Source: Sulfuricaulis limicola
GTDB taxonomy: Bacteria; Pseudomonadota; Gammaproteobacteria; Acidiferrobacterales; Sulfurifustaceae
DNA: 64,000 nt
Reading direction: 5' to 3'
NCBI RefSeq assembly: GCF_002355735.1
Contig: NZ_AP014879.1
Coordinates: 992,001 to 1,056,000, forward strand
The notes below the pieces were generated by a model, which ran no database searches, was not told the DNA's origin, and saw only the letters and a program-made list of their open reading frames with translations. Every line of letters starts with the position of its first letter. The stretch's first letter is position 1. The translations under genes were made by a program, and so were the position numbers. Positions 1 to 7,968 of the stretch are shown in pieces.

Positions 1-15
1 GCCGCAAATGGCTGA
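1..15 (+). CDS. C-terminal tail of an upstream gene, possibly the AbiEi-type antitoxin (partial)
   Basis: Reading from base 1, the frame gives four codons (Ala-Ala-Asn-Gly) and a TGA at 13-15. It overlaps the start of the AbiEii-type gene (ATG at 8) by eight bases. AbiEii toxins normally follow, and often overlap, a cognate antitoxin gene, so this is probably the antitoxin's end. The identity rests only on position because just four codons are visible. Confidence 0.35.
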   Translation, partial: AANG

Positions 16-1027
16 GATCTTTCTGCGACTCTCTCCCGAAGAGCGGCTCGAGGCGCTGGGCGTCGCCGCGACCAGTTCGGGGCGGCCGCTGCATCTGCTG
101 GAGAAGGATGTCTGGGTCGTGTGGGCGCTGGCGGCACTGTTCGAATCACGCTTCGCCGGTCATCTCGTCTTCAAGGGCGGGACCTCGCTATCGAAGGCCT
201 ACCAGGCGATCCGGCGGTTCTCGGAGGATATCGATGTCACCTATGATATCCGCGAGTTGGCCCCCGATCTGGTCGGGGATGCCCCGGAGGCGCTGCCTGC
301 CAACCCCAGCCAGGAGAAGAAGTGGACCAGCACGATCAGAAAGCGGTTGCCGGCCTGGGTGGCAGAACAGGCGCTGCCCCTCATCCAAGCCCGGCTGAAG
401 GAGATCGATGTCCCGGCCAGGGCAGAGGCTCATGGTGAGTTCATCCGTATTGCGTACGATGCCCTTGCTCATGGAAAGGGGTACGTGGCACCGGTGGTGA
501 CGCTTGAGTTCGGGGCGCGATCCACGGGCGAGCCGTGCGCGGTCAGGCCCGTGACATGCGATGCCGCCAGATTCTTGTCTGGTCTGGTGTGGCCCGAGGC
601 CTCGCCCCGCGTCATGCGTATCGAGCGGACCTTCTGGGAGAAGGCGACGGCCATTCACGTGTTCTGCCGCCAGCAGCGGTTACGGGGCGAGCGGTTCGCG
701 CGTCACTGGCACGATCTGACGCGACTCGACATCGCCGGATATGCGACCAAGGCGCTCGACGATCGGGATCTGGCCCGTGCCGTCGCGCGACACAAGGCGT
801 TGTTCTTTTCGGAGAAGGACAAGGCAGGAAACGAGATCGACTACAAGGCCGCGGTCTCCGGCGACCTGCAACTCGTTCCCACAGGCAGGGCACGGGAGGC
901 GCTGGAGGCGGATTATGATCGAATGGTGGAGGATGGCATTCTGCTCGACGATGTGGATCCGTTCGCTCTCGTGATCGACCGCTGCCGTGCCATCCAGGCA
1001 CGGGCCAATGTCGGGTCAGGGAGCTGA
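8..1027 (+). CDS. AbiEii/AbiGii-type nucleotidyltransferase toxin
   Basis: 339 residues. The N-terminal half has the two signatures of the AbiEii nucleotidyltransferase fold: the FKGGTSLSK loop near residues 56-64 and FSEDIDV near 71-77, whose Asp residues would bind metal. Family members are toxins of type IV-like abortive-infection toxin-antitoxin pairs that transfer nucleotides to RNA, tRNA in studied cases. The length fits the roughly 300-340 residue branch of the family. The gene overlaps the end of an upstream frame that may be the antitoxin, and it is the last gene before a tRNA-fragment attachment site, so it is island cargo. The RNA target here is unknown. Confidence 0.85.
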   Translation: MAEIFLRLSPEERLEALGVAATSSGRPLHLLEKDVWVVWALAALFESRFAGHLVFKGGTSLSKAYQAIRRFSEDIDVTYDIRELAPDLVGDAPEALPANPSQEKKWTSTIRKRLPAWVAEQALPLIQARLKEIDVPARAEAHGEFIRIAYDALAHGKGYVAPVVTLEFGARSTGEPCAVRPVTCDAARFLSGLVWPEASPRVMRIERTFWEKATAIHVFCRQQRLRGERFARHWHDLTRLDIAGYATKALDDRDLARAVARHKALFFSEKDKAGNEIDYKAAVSGDLQLVPTGRAREALEADYDRMVEDGILLDDVDPFALVIDRCRAIQARANVGSGS

Positions 1028-1069
1028 TGCCGTCTAATCCCGCTTGACCCATCGGCATCGGTGTTTCCC

Positions 1070-1160
1070 TGTCCAATATGGTTGTCCAATGCAACGCCAA
1101 CTTACTGATCCCTATCGAACCGTTACGTGCTGGTAATATTGGACAATGATGCGGTAATAT
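1070..1160. repeat. Short repeated motifs next to the attachment site
   Basis: TGTCCAAT occurs at 1070-1077 and 1083-1090, and its reverse complement ATTGGACA at 1138-1145. GGTAATAT occurs at 1132-1139 and 1153-1160. All lie inside the non-coding 160 bases between the toxin gene and the tRNA fragment. Arm-type recombinase sites or excisionase sites of tyrosine-integrase elements have this kind of layout, but the integrase is not in the window, so the role is inferred. Confidence 0.4.
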
Positions 1161-1186
1161 CTTGATGTTAATGGATAACGCGCCGG

Positions 1187-1232
1187 ATTCGTAATCAGTA
1201 GGTCGTCGGTTCGACTCCGGCCACCGGCACCA
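1187..1232 (+). other. tRNA-Thr(CGT) 3' fragment, putative att site of a genomic island
   Basis: The 46 bases contain an anticodon loop TTCGTAA (anticodon CGT, Thr), the 3' strand of the anticodon stem (TCAGT), a variable loop, a full T arm (GTCGG/CCGGC around TTCGACT), the 3' acceptor strand CACCGGC and ACCA. The 5' half is absent: the bases before the loop (CCGGA) do not pair with TCAGT, and there is no D arm or GCCGGTG acceptor strand upstream. Homology thus begins at the anticodon loop, a typical crossover point for tyrosine integrases. The intact tRNA would lie at the far end of the island, left of this window. Confidence 0.8.
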
Positions 1233-1299
1233 TTTTCCGGTTGTCGGCTACAATTTCTGCATGATTTCGCGCCGGACTGCCAGAAAAACCCGCGGCACC

Positions 1300-1848
1300 A
1301 TGAAAATTGATCCCGCCAGTGGTCTCGTGCGGGGAGTGCAGTTCGTGGCCTCACCCAATCATGATGCCCGTCCGGATGGCGCGCCGGTCGACATCCTGGT
1401 CATTCATTCCATCAGCCTCCCGCCGGGAAAATTCGGCGGTCGCGGTGTAGAGCAGCTGTTTTGCAACTGCCTCGATCCTGACGAGCATCCCTATTACCGC
1501 GAGATCAGGGATTTGACGGTTTCCGCGCATTTTCTCATCCGTCGTAATGGCGAAATCATCCAGTTCGTACCCTTGCACCGGCGTGCCTGGCACGCCGGGC
1601 AGTCGTATTGCGAGGGGCGCACGCGGATCAACGATTTTTCCATCGGCATCGAGCTGGAAGGCACGGACGATATGCCGTTTGAAAAAGCACAGTACGAATC
1701 TCTGGGCAGACTGACCAAAATCATCCGGCGGCGCTATCCCGCCATCACCCCTGAACATGTCTACGGGCATGGCGACATCGCACCCGGTCGCAAGACCGAT
1801 CCCGGACCAATGTTCGACTGGCAACGATATCTAAAGTCGCTCGCCTAG
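1300..1848 (+). CDS. ampD: 1,6-anhydro-N-acetylmuramyl-L-alanine amidase AmpD
   Basis: 182 residues from the ATG at 1300; an in-frame ATG at 1261 would add 13 basic residues that look non-native. Cytoplasmic zinc amidase of peptidoglycan recycling that removes the stem peptide from 1,6-anhydroMurNAc peptides. The N-acetylmuramoyl-L-alanine amidase type 2 domain fills the protein: the first zinc His is in VIHS (about residue 37), and the other zinc ligands and catalytic residues sit in YGHGDIAPGRKTDPG near the C-terminus. The length matches E. coli AmpD (183). It is the first chromosomal gene after the island junction and is followed by a CobD/AmpE-like gene, which recalls the ampDE operon. 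Confidence 0.93.
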   Translation: MKIDPASGLVRGVQFVASPNHDARPDGAPVDILVIHSISLPPGKFGGRGVEQLFCNCLDPDEHPYYREIRDLTVSAHFLIRRNGEIIQFVPLHRRAWHAGQSYCEGRTRINDFSIGIELEGTDDMPFEKAQYESLGRLTKIIRRRYPAITPEHVYGHGDIAPGRKTDPGPMFDWQRYLKSLA

Positions 1849-1911
1849 GGCTTGCCATGCGCCAGCCATGGCCAGTACATTAGATGCAAACAAGGATGAA
1901 GAACGATCGGC

Positions 1912-2841
1912 ATGAGTGAGATACTGATTATAGTTCTGCTGGCGATCCTGCTGGATCACCTGATTCCCGATCGTCACGGTTTCAAGCCTTTTGTCTGGTA
2001 TCGTGACTGGGCGGAATCCATCGAGGAACGCTTCAACGGCGGCAAGCGCACGCACGGCATCGGCGCCGTCATTCTGGCAACGTTCCCGATTGTCGCCGGT
2101 GTTTTCCTGATTCACTACATTCTCGGCGAGCTTGGCTGGATATTGCGCATCGCTTTCGACGTGGTGGTGCTCTATCTGTGTGTGGACGTTCACCGTCTCA
2201 GCAAGACAGCGGCTGGCATATCGAGCGCACTGGAATCCGGCGAGCTGGGCGAGGCGGACGAGAAATTGCGGGAGCTGACCGGAAAAGGCGTCTCGGAAAA
2301 GGGCGACACCAGCATCGCGCGCGCCGCCGTCGAGGGTGTGCTCAAGCAGGGAAATTCGCTGATCGTGTCTCCCATCTTCTGGTTCATTCTCCTCGGTCCG
2401 GTCGGCGCGGTGCTGCAACGGCTGAGCTGCATTCTTGATTCGCTCTGGGGCCATCGTTACGAACGCTTTGCCGAGTTCGGCTGGGCGGCGGCCCGTTTCG
2501 ACGATCTGATGGGCTGGGTTCCGGCGCGCATCACGGCGCTGTCCTACGCGCTGATGGGCAGCTTCGAGGATGCGCTGCACTGCTGGCGCAAACGCGTCGG
2601 TGTCTGGTCCGACATCAACAGCGGCCCGTTGCTGGCTTCCGGGTTCGGCGCCATGCACATGCAGATCTGCGAAGCGGCCGATGAAGGCGAATATGAAGAA
2701 CGACTGTCCGATCTCACCGTCGTCCCGGACGCCGGTCATGTGCAACGGGCCGTGGCGCTGGTGTGGCGGGTGCTGCTGTTGTGGCTGGCGGTTGGTATCC
2801 TGATGACCGGCGCGCATCTGATCGGTTTTATTTCCGGTTGA
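1912..2841 (+). CDS. CobD/CbiB-family membrane protein (AmpE-like)
   Basis: 309 residues with four or five hydrophobic segments (about 3-15, 50-70, 75-95, 150-170 and 280-305). Family features of CbiB/CobD are visible: an LLDHLIPD-type start, GWVPARITAL near 200-210 and a SGPLLASGFGAMHMQI stretch near 240-255 where CbiB proteins bind their corrinoid substrate. CbiB joins aminopropanol phosphate to cobyric acid; AmpE is a membrane sensor paralog encoded after ampD. Position after ampD favours AmpE, while the following cobC-like gene and B12 cluster favour a corrinoid role. The sequence alone does not settle it. Confidence 0.7.
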   Translation: MSEILIIVLLAILLDHLIPDRHGFKPFVWYRDWAESIEERFNGGKRTHGIGAVILATFPIVAGVFLIHYILGELGWILRIAFDVVVLYLCVDVHRLSKTAAGISSALESGELGEADEKLRELTGKGVSEKGDTSIARAAVEGVLKQGNSLIVSPIFWFILLGPVGAVLQRLSCILDSLWGHRYERFAEFGWAAARFDDLMGWVPARITALSYALMGSFEDALHCWRKRVGVWSDINSGPLLASGFGAMHMQICEAADEGEYEERLSDLTVVPDAGHVQRAVALVWRVLLLWLAVGILMTGAHLIGFISG

Positions 2842-2922
2842 TCCATCAAGGCCTGTCCCACGCGCGTTCTGCGGATTTGCAGTGTCCATTGCGGTAGCGG
2901 CAGGACTTCGCCCGAACACCCC

Positions 2923-3534
2923 ATGCCACACAAACTGATCACGACGCTGGACCTGATGCGCCACGGCGAACCGGTGGGCGGACGGAAATACCGCGGCCAG
3001 CAGGATGACCCGCTGAGTGAAAAGGGCTGGGCACAGATGTGCCAGGCAGTGGGTGATCACTGCCCGTGGCAGGCCATCGTGAGTTCGCCGCTGTTGCGCT
3101 GCGCTGATTTTGCCCGGGAGCTGGCCGCGCGCCACGGATTGCCGCTGGATATGGATGATCGCCTGGTCGAGCTGGGGTTTGGTGCCTGGGAGGGCCGCAC
3201 GGCCGATGAGCTGACTGCGGAAGATCCCGAAGTGCTGGTACGTTTTCGCCGTGATCCGGTCGCGCACGCCCCGCCAGGCGCGGAACCGCTGGCCAGGTTT
3301 CGCGGCCGGATTCTCGAGGCGTGGAACACCCTGCTTGAACGCCACCGGGGAAAGCAGGTGCTGGTAATCGCGCATGCGGGCGTGATCCGCATGATGGTGG
3401 CGCAAGTGCTGGGTATTCCGCTGCCGTATATTTTCAGGTTGCAGGTTCCGAGCGCCGGCATTACCCGCCTTCGTGTCGAAAGCGACGGGGATGATCTGTT
3501 CCCGCAATTGCTGTTTCATGCCGGCATTCTGTAG
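2923..3534 (+). CDS. cobC: Histidine phosphatase, probable alpha-ribazole phosphatase
   Basis: 203 residues of the phosphoglycerate-mutase-like superfamily. The phosphohistidine motif LMRHGEP is at residues 12-18, SSPLLRC at about 53-59, the Glu of ELGFGAWEG near 85 and the second His in VIAHAG near 150. CobC dephosphorylates alpha-ribazole-5'-phosphate in nucleotide-loop assembly of cobalamin. The substrate is assigned by context: a CobD-family gene upstream and btuF directly downstream. A general sugar or cofactor phosphatase of the same fold is the alternative. Confidence 0.78.
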   Translation: MPHKLITTLDLMRHGEPVGGRKYRGQQDDPLSEKGWAQMCQAVGDHCPWQAIVSSPLLRCADFARELAARHGLPLDMDDRLVELGFGAWEGRTADELTAEDPEVLVRFRRDPVAHAPPGAEPLARFRGRILEAWNTLLERHRGKQVLVIAHAGVIRMMVAQVLGIPLPYIFRLQVPSAGITRLRVESDGDDLFPQLLFHAGIL

Positions 3535-3565
3535 TGTCGCTGTTGCCAAGCCATCCTGCGTCCCA

Positions 3566-4483
3566 ATGAAGAAATACCGCACCGGTTTATTCTGCGGGTT
3601 TTTGTTGTTGCTGGTCTGCCTCCTGGCATCACCGGACGCGCCGGCGGAAATAAGCGTGATTGACGATACCGGAAATCCCGTCGCGCTTCCCGGCCCCGCA
3701 CGCCGTATCGTCAGTCTGGCGCCACATGTGACGGAATTGCTGTACGCGGTGGGCGCGGGTAGCCGTATCGTCGGTGCCGTCGAGTACAGCGATTATCCTG
3801 AAGACGCCAAGCGTATCCCCCGCGTCGGCAGCGGTTTCGGTTTTGACATGGAAACGATCGTTGCCATGCAACCCGATCTCATCATCGCCTGGCAAAGCGG
3901 CAATCCATCCTGGCAGGTGGCGCGCTTGAGCAGCCTGGGGATTCCGGTTTTTATCACCGAACCGCGGCGTCTGGATGACGTAGCCGGTTTGCTGGAGCGC
4001 CTGGGCCGGCTCACCGGCACCGAGGCGGTCGCGGCAGAGGTCGCCGGTGAATTCCGGGGCCGGCGCGCGCAGTTACAGGCCCGTTATTCGGAGCGACCGC
4101 GTATCTCGGTGTTTTACCAGGTTATCGATGCCTCGCTGCTGACGGTCAATGGTCAGCATCTTATCAACGACGTGATTGATTTGTGCGGCGGACGCAATGT
4201 CTTTTCCGGTCTGCCGGCGCTGACACCACGCGTGGACGTGGAATCCGTGCTGCAGAAAAATCCGGATGCCCTGCTTGCCAGCGGGTACGCCCCCTTGTGG
4301 CCGGCTTGGCGCGAGCGCTGGCGCGCCTGGCCCGCGTTTTCCGCCGCCGCGCGCGGCAATCTGTTTTTCATTCCCCCCGACCTGATTCACCGTCACAGCC
4401 CGCGAATCCTGCAAGGGGCCGGGCAGGTGTGCGCTGCGCTCGAAACGGCGCGGGCAGCGCCGGACGTTACGAAACTTCGCTAA
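3566..4483 (+). CDS. btuF: Cobalamin-binding periplasmic protein of an ABC transporter, BtuF-like
   Basis: 305 residues from ATG 3566, chosen because it starts directly with a Sec signal peptide (MKKY, then a hydrophobic run, cleavage near AEIS). The mature part has two alpha/beta lobes of the class III solute-binding fold, with the typical RIVSLAPHVTELLYAVGAG start, an IPRVGSGFGFDMETI segment and a C-terminal lobe with NVFSGLPALTPRVDVE. It delivers cobalamin to BtuCD, encoded at 11102-12834. Its stop overlaps the stop of the convergent adenosyltransferase gene by three bases. Confidence 0.87.
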   Translation: MKKYRTGLFCGFLLLLVCLLASPDAPAEISVIDDTGNPVALPGPARRIVSLAPHVTELLYAVGAGSRIVGAVEYSDYPEDAKRIPRVGSGFGFDMETIVAMQPDLIIAWQSGNPSWQVARLSSLGIPVFITEPRRLDDVAGLLERLGRLTGTEAVAAEVAGEFRGRRAQLQARYSERPRISVFYQVIDASLLTVNGQHLINDVIDLCGGRNVFSGLPALTPRVDVESVLQKNPDALLASGYAPLWPAWRERWRAWPAFSAAARGNLFFIPPDLIHRHSPRILQGAGQVCAALETARAAPDVTKLR

Positions 4484-5031
4484 CGGTTTTTCCCCGGCCT
4501 CCACAGAACGTCGGCGCGACCGGCGTGCACGTTCAGTACGCGGGCGACCACGAACAACAGGTCGGAGAGGCGGTTCAGGTATCGCGCGGTTGCCGGGTTC
4601 GTCTTTTCCGTCTCGCCGAGACGAACCACGCGTCGTTCCGCGCGCCGGCACACCGCGCGCGCCACATGGCACACGGCCGCGGCTTCCGATCCGCCGGGCA
4701 GGATGAATTCCTTGAGCGGCGGCAGATTCTCGTTCAGGCCGTCCAGCGCGGACTCCAGTCGCCGGACCTGATTGTCGGAGAGGGTGGTTTGGCCGGGAAT
4801 GCTGAGCTCTCCGCCCAGATCGAAAAGTTCATGTTGGATGTCCGTCAGCACGGAGCGGAGGTTGGACGGTATCTCGTGAACCAGCAGCACGCCCATGACG
4901 CTGTTCAGCTCGTCCACCGCGCCGATGGCCTCGATGCGCGCGCCGGTTTTTTTCACGCGCGATCCGTCGCCCAGACCGGTGCTGCCATCATCGCCGGTGC
5001 GGGTGTAGATCTTCGAGAGGCGGTGACCCAT
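4480..5031 (-). CDS. Cob(I)alamin adenosyltransferase, PduO type
   Basis: 183 residues from the ATG at 5031. ATP:cob(I)alamin adenosyltransferase, which makes coenzyme B12. PduO hallmarks are visible: KIYTRTGDDGSTGLGDG at 7-23 (ATP loop), an IEAIGAVDELNSVMG helix at about 34-48, the FILPGGS stretch with following helix, CRRAERRVV (the ATP-binding Arg region) and LNRLSDLLFVVAR near the C-terminus. It is the last gene of the btuB-tonB operon (three-base gap to tonB), so it should answer to the same cobalamin riboswitch. Confidence 0.92.
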   Translation of the reverse strand: MGHRLSKIYTRTGDDGSTGLGDGSRVKKTGARIEAIGAVDELNSVMGVLLVHEIPSNLRSVLTDIQHELFDLGGELSIPGQTTLSDNQVRRLESALDGLNENLPPLKEFILPGGSEAAAVCHVARAVCRRAERRVVRLGETEKTNPATARYLNRLSDLLFVVARVLNVHAGRADVLWRPGKNR

Positions 5032-5033
5032 GT

Positions 5034-5639
5034 TCAGTTCTCGATCAGGCGGTAGATGACCGGCAGTTGCATGTCGACGCCGCGGCCTTCCAGCCAGACG
5101 CGTGCTTCGACCAGATTGCCGATCCGTTGCAGCGAGTTTAACGCCGAATTGTCGAGAACGGCATAACCGGAACTGCGTTCGAGGCGGATTTTGTCGAGCT
5201 GCCCGTCGGATTCCACGCGCAGGCTCAGCCATACCGTGCCTTCCCATCCACGGCTGCGCGCGAGCGGCGGGTAGGTCAGGTAGCGCGAAAGACGGGTTCT
5301 CAGTTCTCCCAGCAATTGGTTGTGCTGGCCTGCCCTGGTTCCAATCGTTGGCGCGGATGGCCGCACACCGGTTCCGGTCGCAGGGTCTGCTGGCGATGAA
5401 CTGGCGACCGCTTCGACTGGTGCTGCGGCATGGTCGCCGGAGGATTTGGCGGCCGGAATAGCAGTCGTTGATCCAGAATAATTAACCGCCACTGGCGAAG
5501 GCGCGTCATTTTGCAGTTGGACGTTCAATACGGATTGCCCCAGCCGGAGATTTGGCGCGCTCGGCAAAGTCTGCCCGAACCCCGCCAGCAGGCACAGGTG
5601 CAAGGCGATCGACAGAGCCAGGAAGCGCGTTAACGCCAT
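5034..5639 (-). CDS. TonB-family energy transducer
   Basis: 201 residues. One N-terminal membrane helix (about 6-22), a Pro/Ala/Ser-rich periplasmic spacer (about 45-105) and a C-terminal TonB domain with YPPLARSRGWEGTVWLSLRV. TonB transmits proton-motive force from ExbBD to outer-membrane receptors; no exbBD genes are in the window, so these must lie elsewhere. The start ATG sits inside the last codons of btuB (ten-base overlap, ATGGCGTTAA), implying translational coupling and a dedicated partnership with that receptor. Confidence 0.85.
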   Translation of the reverse strand: MALTRFLALSIALHLCLLAGFGQTLPSAPNLRLGQSVLNVQLQNDAPSPVAVNYSGSTTAIPAAKSSGDHAAAPVEAVASSSPADPATGTGVRPSAPTIGTRAGQHNQLLGELRTRLSRYLTYPPLARSRGWEGTVWLSLRVESDGQLDKIRLERSSGYAVLDNSALNSLQRIGNLVEARVWLEGRGVDMQLPVIYRLIEN

Positions 5640-7588
5640 ACGTAGTCCATTGTCAGCCGCAGGTTGCGTTCGGGGGCGGGGAAGTAGGCGTCGCGCGATG
5701 TAAACGTCGCGTCCAGCCCGATGGCGCCGGTTTCGCTGTATTCGCGGTTGAACAGGTTGTTCACCTGCATCCCCAGCTCCAGATCTTTGTACTGTTGCCG
5801 CAGCATGAGATTGGCCAGCGTATAGGAGGGCAATCGCGGGAAGGCGTTGGCAAAGTCGCTGCCATTGACCTGCGAGCCGGTCCATTGGCCTTCCATCCGC
5901 AAGGACCACGCCGCGGCGATGCGCCAGTCAGCCGCCAGCCTGGCCTGAGACTGGGGCACCAGTGGAATGCGTTTTCCTTCGTTGGCCCCGGCGGTGATTT
6001 TGCCTTCGGTCCAGGTGTAGGCGCCTTGCAGCGACCAGTCAGGCGCGACCGGCAGGGAACCTTCCAGCAGCAGGCCGCGGCGATGCGTTTGCGGCAGATT
6101 GACGTTGGAATAGCCGGTGGCGTCAAAGGCGATTTCATCGTCCAGCTTCAGTTCGTACGCCACTGCCTTGGCAGACCGCGCCCCGCGCGAAAATTCCGCG
6201 CCGGCCTCGTAAGAGGCGCCGGTCTGGTTTTTCAACCCGACAGGCTGGCCAAACACGGGATTCGTGTGTTCGTCCACCTTGGCGAAGCGAAAGTTCTGAT
6301 CCGCACGCGTGAACAGCCGCCAGTCAGCATGAGGGCGCCAGCTCAGTCCCGCCGAGCCCACGCTGAGGTCGTCATCGAGCGGGGTCGAGGCGCCGGTAAA
6401 AATGTCGTTGGTGACCCGGGCGTAACGCGCGCCGACGGTGGCGGAAAGCGTATTCGACAGCGGGGCGATCGCCTGTCCATACAGGCCGCCCGCCATCTGG
6501 TCCACGTTTTGCGGCCCAAAACTGGTCAGCAGGCGGTATTTTGTTTGTTCCACATCCAGACCCAGCGTGAATTGGCACTGATCTGCGCCACAGGCGGACA
6601 CGCCGTGCAGGCGCGGATTGAGCGTGGAAATCTTGCGCTGCTGGGTGGAAAGCGTGCCGGGAGAAAAACGAAAACTGGTGATGAACTCGCGGTCATTGTC
6701 GCGGTGGGTTGCTTCGCCCTCGAATTGCCAGTTTTCGGACAGGGCATGCGCGAGCCCGATCCGGGTAGTTTGGGTGTGCGTCGTGTTGTAGTCGTTGGCG
6801 TAGGCATTGACCGATTGCCGGCGATTCGCCTCCAATTCGTCCTTGAACAGCGAGCCGGGTAATTGTGCGTTTTCTCGCGAGCTTTCGTGTTCCAGAAAGA
6901 CCCGTCCGCTGTTCAAAGCCTGCTCCAGGCGCAGCCTGGCCTGATCCAGTTCGGTGCGATTGTGATCGCGGTAATTGTCGCTGTCACGGTTGCGGCCGCC
7001 GAGACTGAAGGCAAAGCCATTGTCGAAACGCTGTCCCACTTGTGCCGTTACCTGCTGCTTGTCGTAGCTGCCGTAACCGGCGCCGATTTCTGCCTCGAAC
7101 CGGCGCGGCGCGCGACGTGTCACGATATTGATCAAGCCACCCACCGCCTGGTTTCCATACAGAATGCCGGCGCTGCCCTGTACGATTTCCACGCGCTCGA
7201 CATTGTTCAGATCCACCAGTGACAGGTCCAGGGCGCCAATATCGCTGGCATTGTTGAGCGGGCGCCCGTCGATCAATATCAGGGTGTTGGAAACCGCCGT
7301 GGCACCGAAACCGCGCATGTCGATATTGGCGCTGGAACCGTCCCCGTACAGATCCGAGACCTGCACACCCGCGCGGGTACGCAATAAATCCGCCAGCGAC
7401 AGCGCACCGCTGGCTTTGATTTCGTCGCGGCTCACGACGCTGATGCTGGTCGGGATCGGAATCCCGGTGCCTTCGCTGCGCGTGGCGGTGACGATGACGG
7501 CATCTTCGGGATCGGTTTCAGCGCATGCAAGGCTGGCTGGAAGACAGGCGAGCGCCGCCGCGGCGGCGAGAGAGCGAACATTTTTCAT
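5630..7588 (-). CDS. btuB: TonB-dependent outer-membrane receptor, BtuB-like (vitamin B12)
   Basis: 652 residues: signal peptide (1-23), a TonB box-like VIVTATRS just after cleavage, a plug domain (about 45-150, with RGFGATAVSNTLILIDGRPLNN and EIVQGSAGILYG) and a 22-strand barrel ending in an aromatic-rich strand (MDYVWR). BtuB-type length. Specificity for corrinoids is inferred from the upstream cobalamin riboswitch and the downstream tonB and adenosyltransferase. The start is supported by a GCGGAGG ribosome-binding site six bases upstream, which is also the element masked by the downstream hairpin of the leader. Confidence 0.9.
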   Translation of the reverse strand: MKNVRSLAAAAALACLPASLACAETDPEDAVIVTATRSEGTGIPIPTSISVVSRDEIKASGALSLADLLRTRAGVQVSDLYGDGSSANIDMRGFGATAVSNTLILIDGRPLNNASDIGALDLSLVDLNNVERVEIVQGSAGILYGNQAVGGLINIVTRRAPRRFEAEIGAGYGSYDKQQVTAQVGQRFDNGFAFSLGGRNRDSDNYRDHNRTELDQARLRLEQALNSGRVFLEHESSRENAQLPGSLFKDELEANRRQSVNAYANDYNTTHTQTTRIGLAHALSENWQFEGEATHRDNDREFITSFRFSPGTLSTQQRKISTLNPRLHGVSACGADQCQFTLGLDVEQTKYRLLTSFGPQNVDQMAGGLYGQAIAPLSNTLSATVGARYARVTNDIFTGASTPLDDDLSVGSAGLSWRPHADWRLFTRADQNFRFAKVDEHTNPVFGQPVGLKNQTGASYEAGAEFSRGARSAKAVAYELKLDDEIAFDATGYSNVNLPQTHRRGLLLEGSLPVAPDWSLQGAYTWTEGKITAGANEGKRIPLVPQSQARLAADWRIAAAWSLRMEGQWTGSQVNGSDFANAFPRLPSYTLANLMLRQQYKDLELGMQVNNLFNREYSETGAIGLDATFTSRDAYFPAPERNLRLTMDYVWR

Positions 7589-7591
7589 TTT

Positions 7592-7646
7592 TTCCTCCGC
7601 AAACCGCGCGCACCCGCGCGGTGATTGAATGCGATGTGCGGAGGAA
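7592..7646 (-). promoter_or_regulatory. btuB leader hairpin that would sequester the Shine-Dalgarno
   Basis: On the minus strand TTCCTCCGCA (7646-7637) is a perfect 10-base complement of TGCGGAGGAA (7601-7592), which is the btuB ribosome-binding site. The loop between them holds its own 8-bp GC hairpin (7603-7610 with 7615-7622). This looks like the expression platform of the cobalamin riboswitch acting on translation; no U-run that would mark a transcription terminator follows. Confidence 0.7.
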
Positions 7647-7708
7647 GGAAAGCGGAAGGCGTGGGGCCATTACCGCCCGGGCCGCCCTCCGCGACACCAT
7701 CTGGGTGG

Positions 7709-7944
7709 CTTCAGGCCGGTCTCCGGGCTCACGAGCGGGTTACACCGGGATCCGCGCCTTCCCGTGCCCACGGCTGCCTTGGCAGTCGTGTAATACAACA
7801 GGCACAGTGGCGTTGAGCGGATCTCTGACTCGTTTACCGTTGCGGGGGCAGCGCCGGGATGATTCGCCGCAAAAACGAACTTCAGCGAACGCACCGGCTT
7901 CCCGTTTCATTTCCCGGAACGACAGTTTCGGGAAACACCTGAAG
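7709..7944 (-). ncRNA. Cobalamin riboswitch upstream of btuB
   Basis: Minus-strand leader with the conserved B12 elements in order: CTTCAGG (P1 5' strand, 7944-7938), GGGAAGCCGGTG, CTGCCCCCGCAACGGTAA, a GCCACTG segment, GGGAAGGCG, the B12 box GAGCCCGGAGACCGGCC, and CCTGAAG (P1 3' strand, 7715-7709) closing the seven-base stem. It should bind adenosylcobalamin or related corrinoids and repress btuB, tonB and the adenosyltransferase gene. Confidence 0.93.
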
Positions 7945-7968
7945 CTGGTCTACTGCAAACTCCGGTGC

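Noticed and set aside
1150-1232. A complete tRNA gene
   Set aside because: No D arm, no 5' acceptor strand and a mismatched anticodon stem; only the 3' part is present, so I report a fragment.
1831-3582. Long open frame on the minus strand (about 580 codons)
   Set aside because: It runs antisense to the CobD-like and cobC genes, which have clear family motifs; the antisense product is Gln/Arg/His-rich with no domain.
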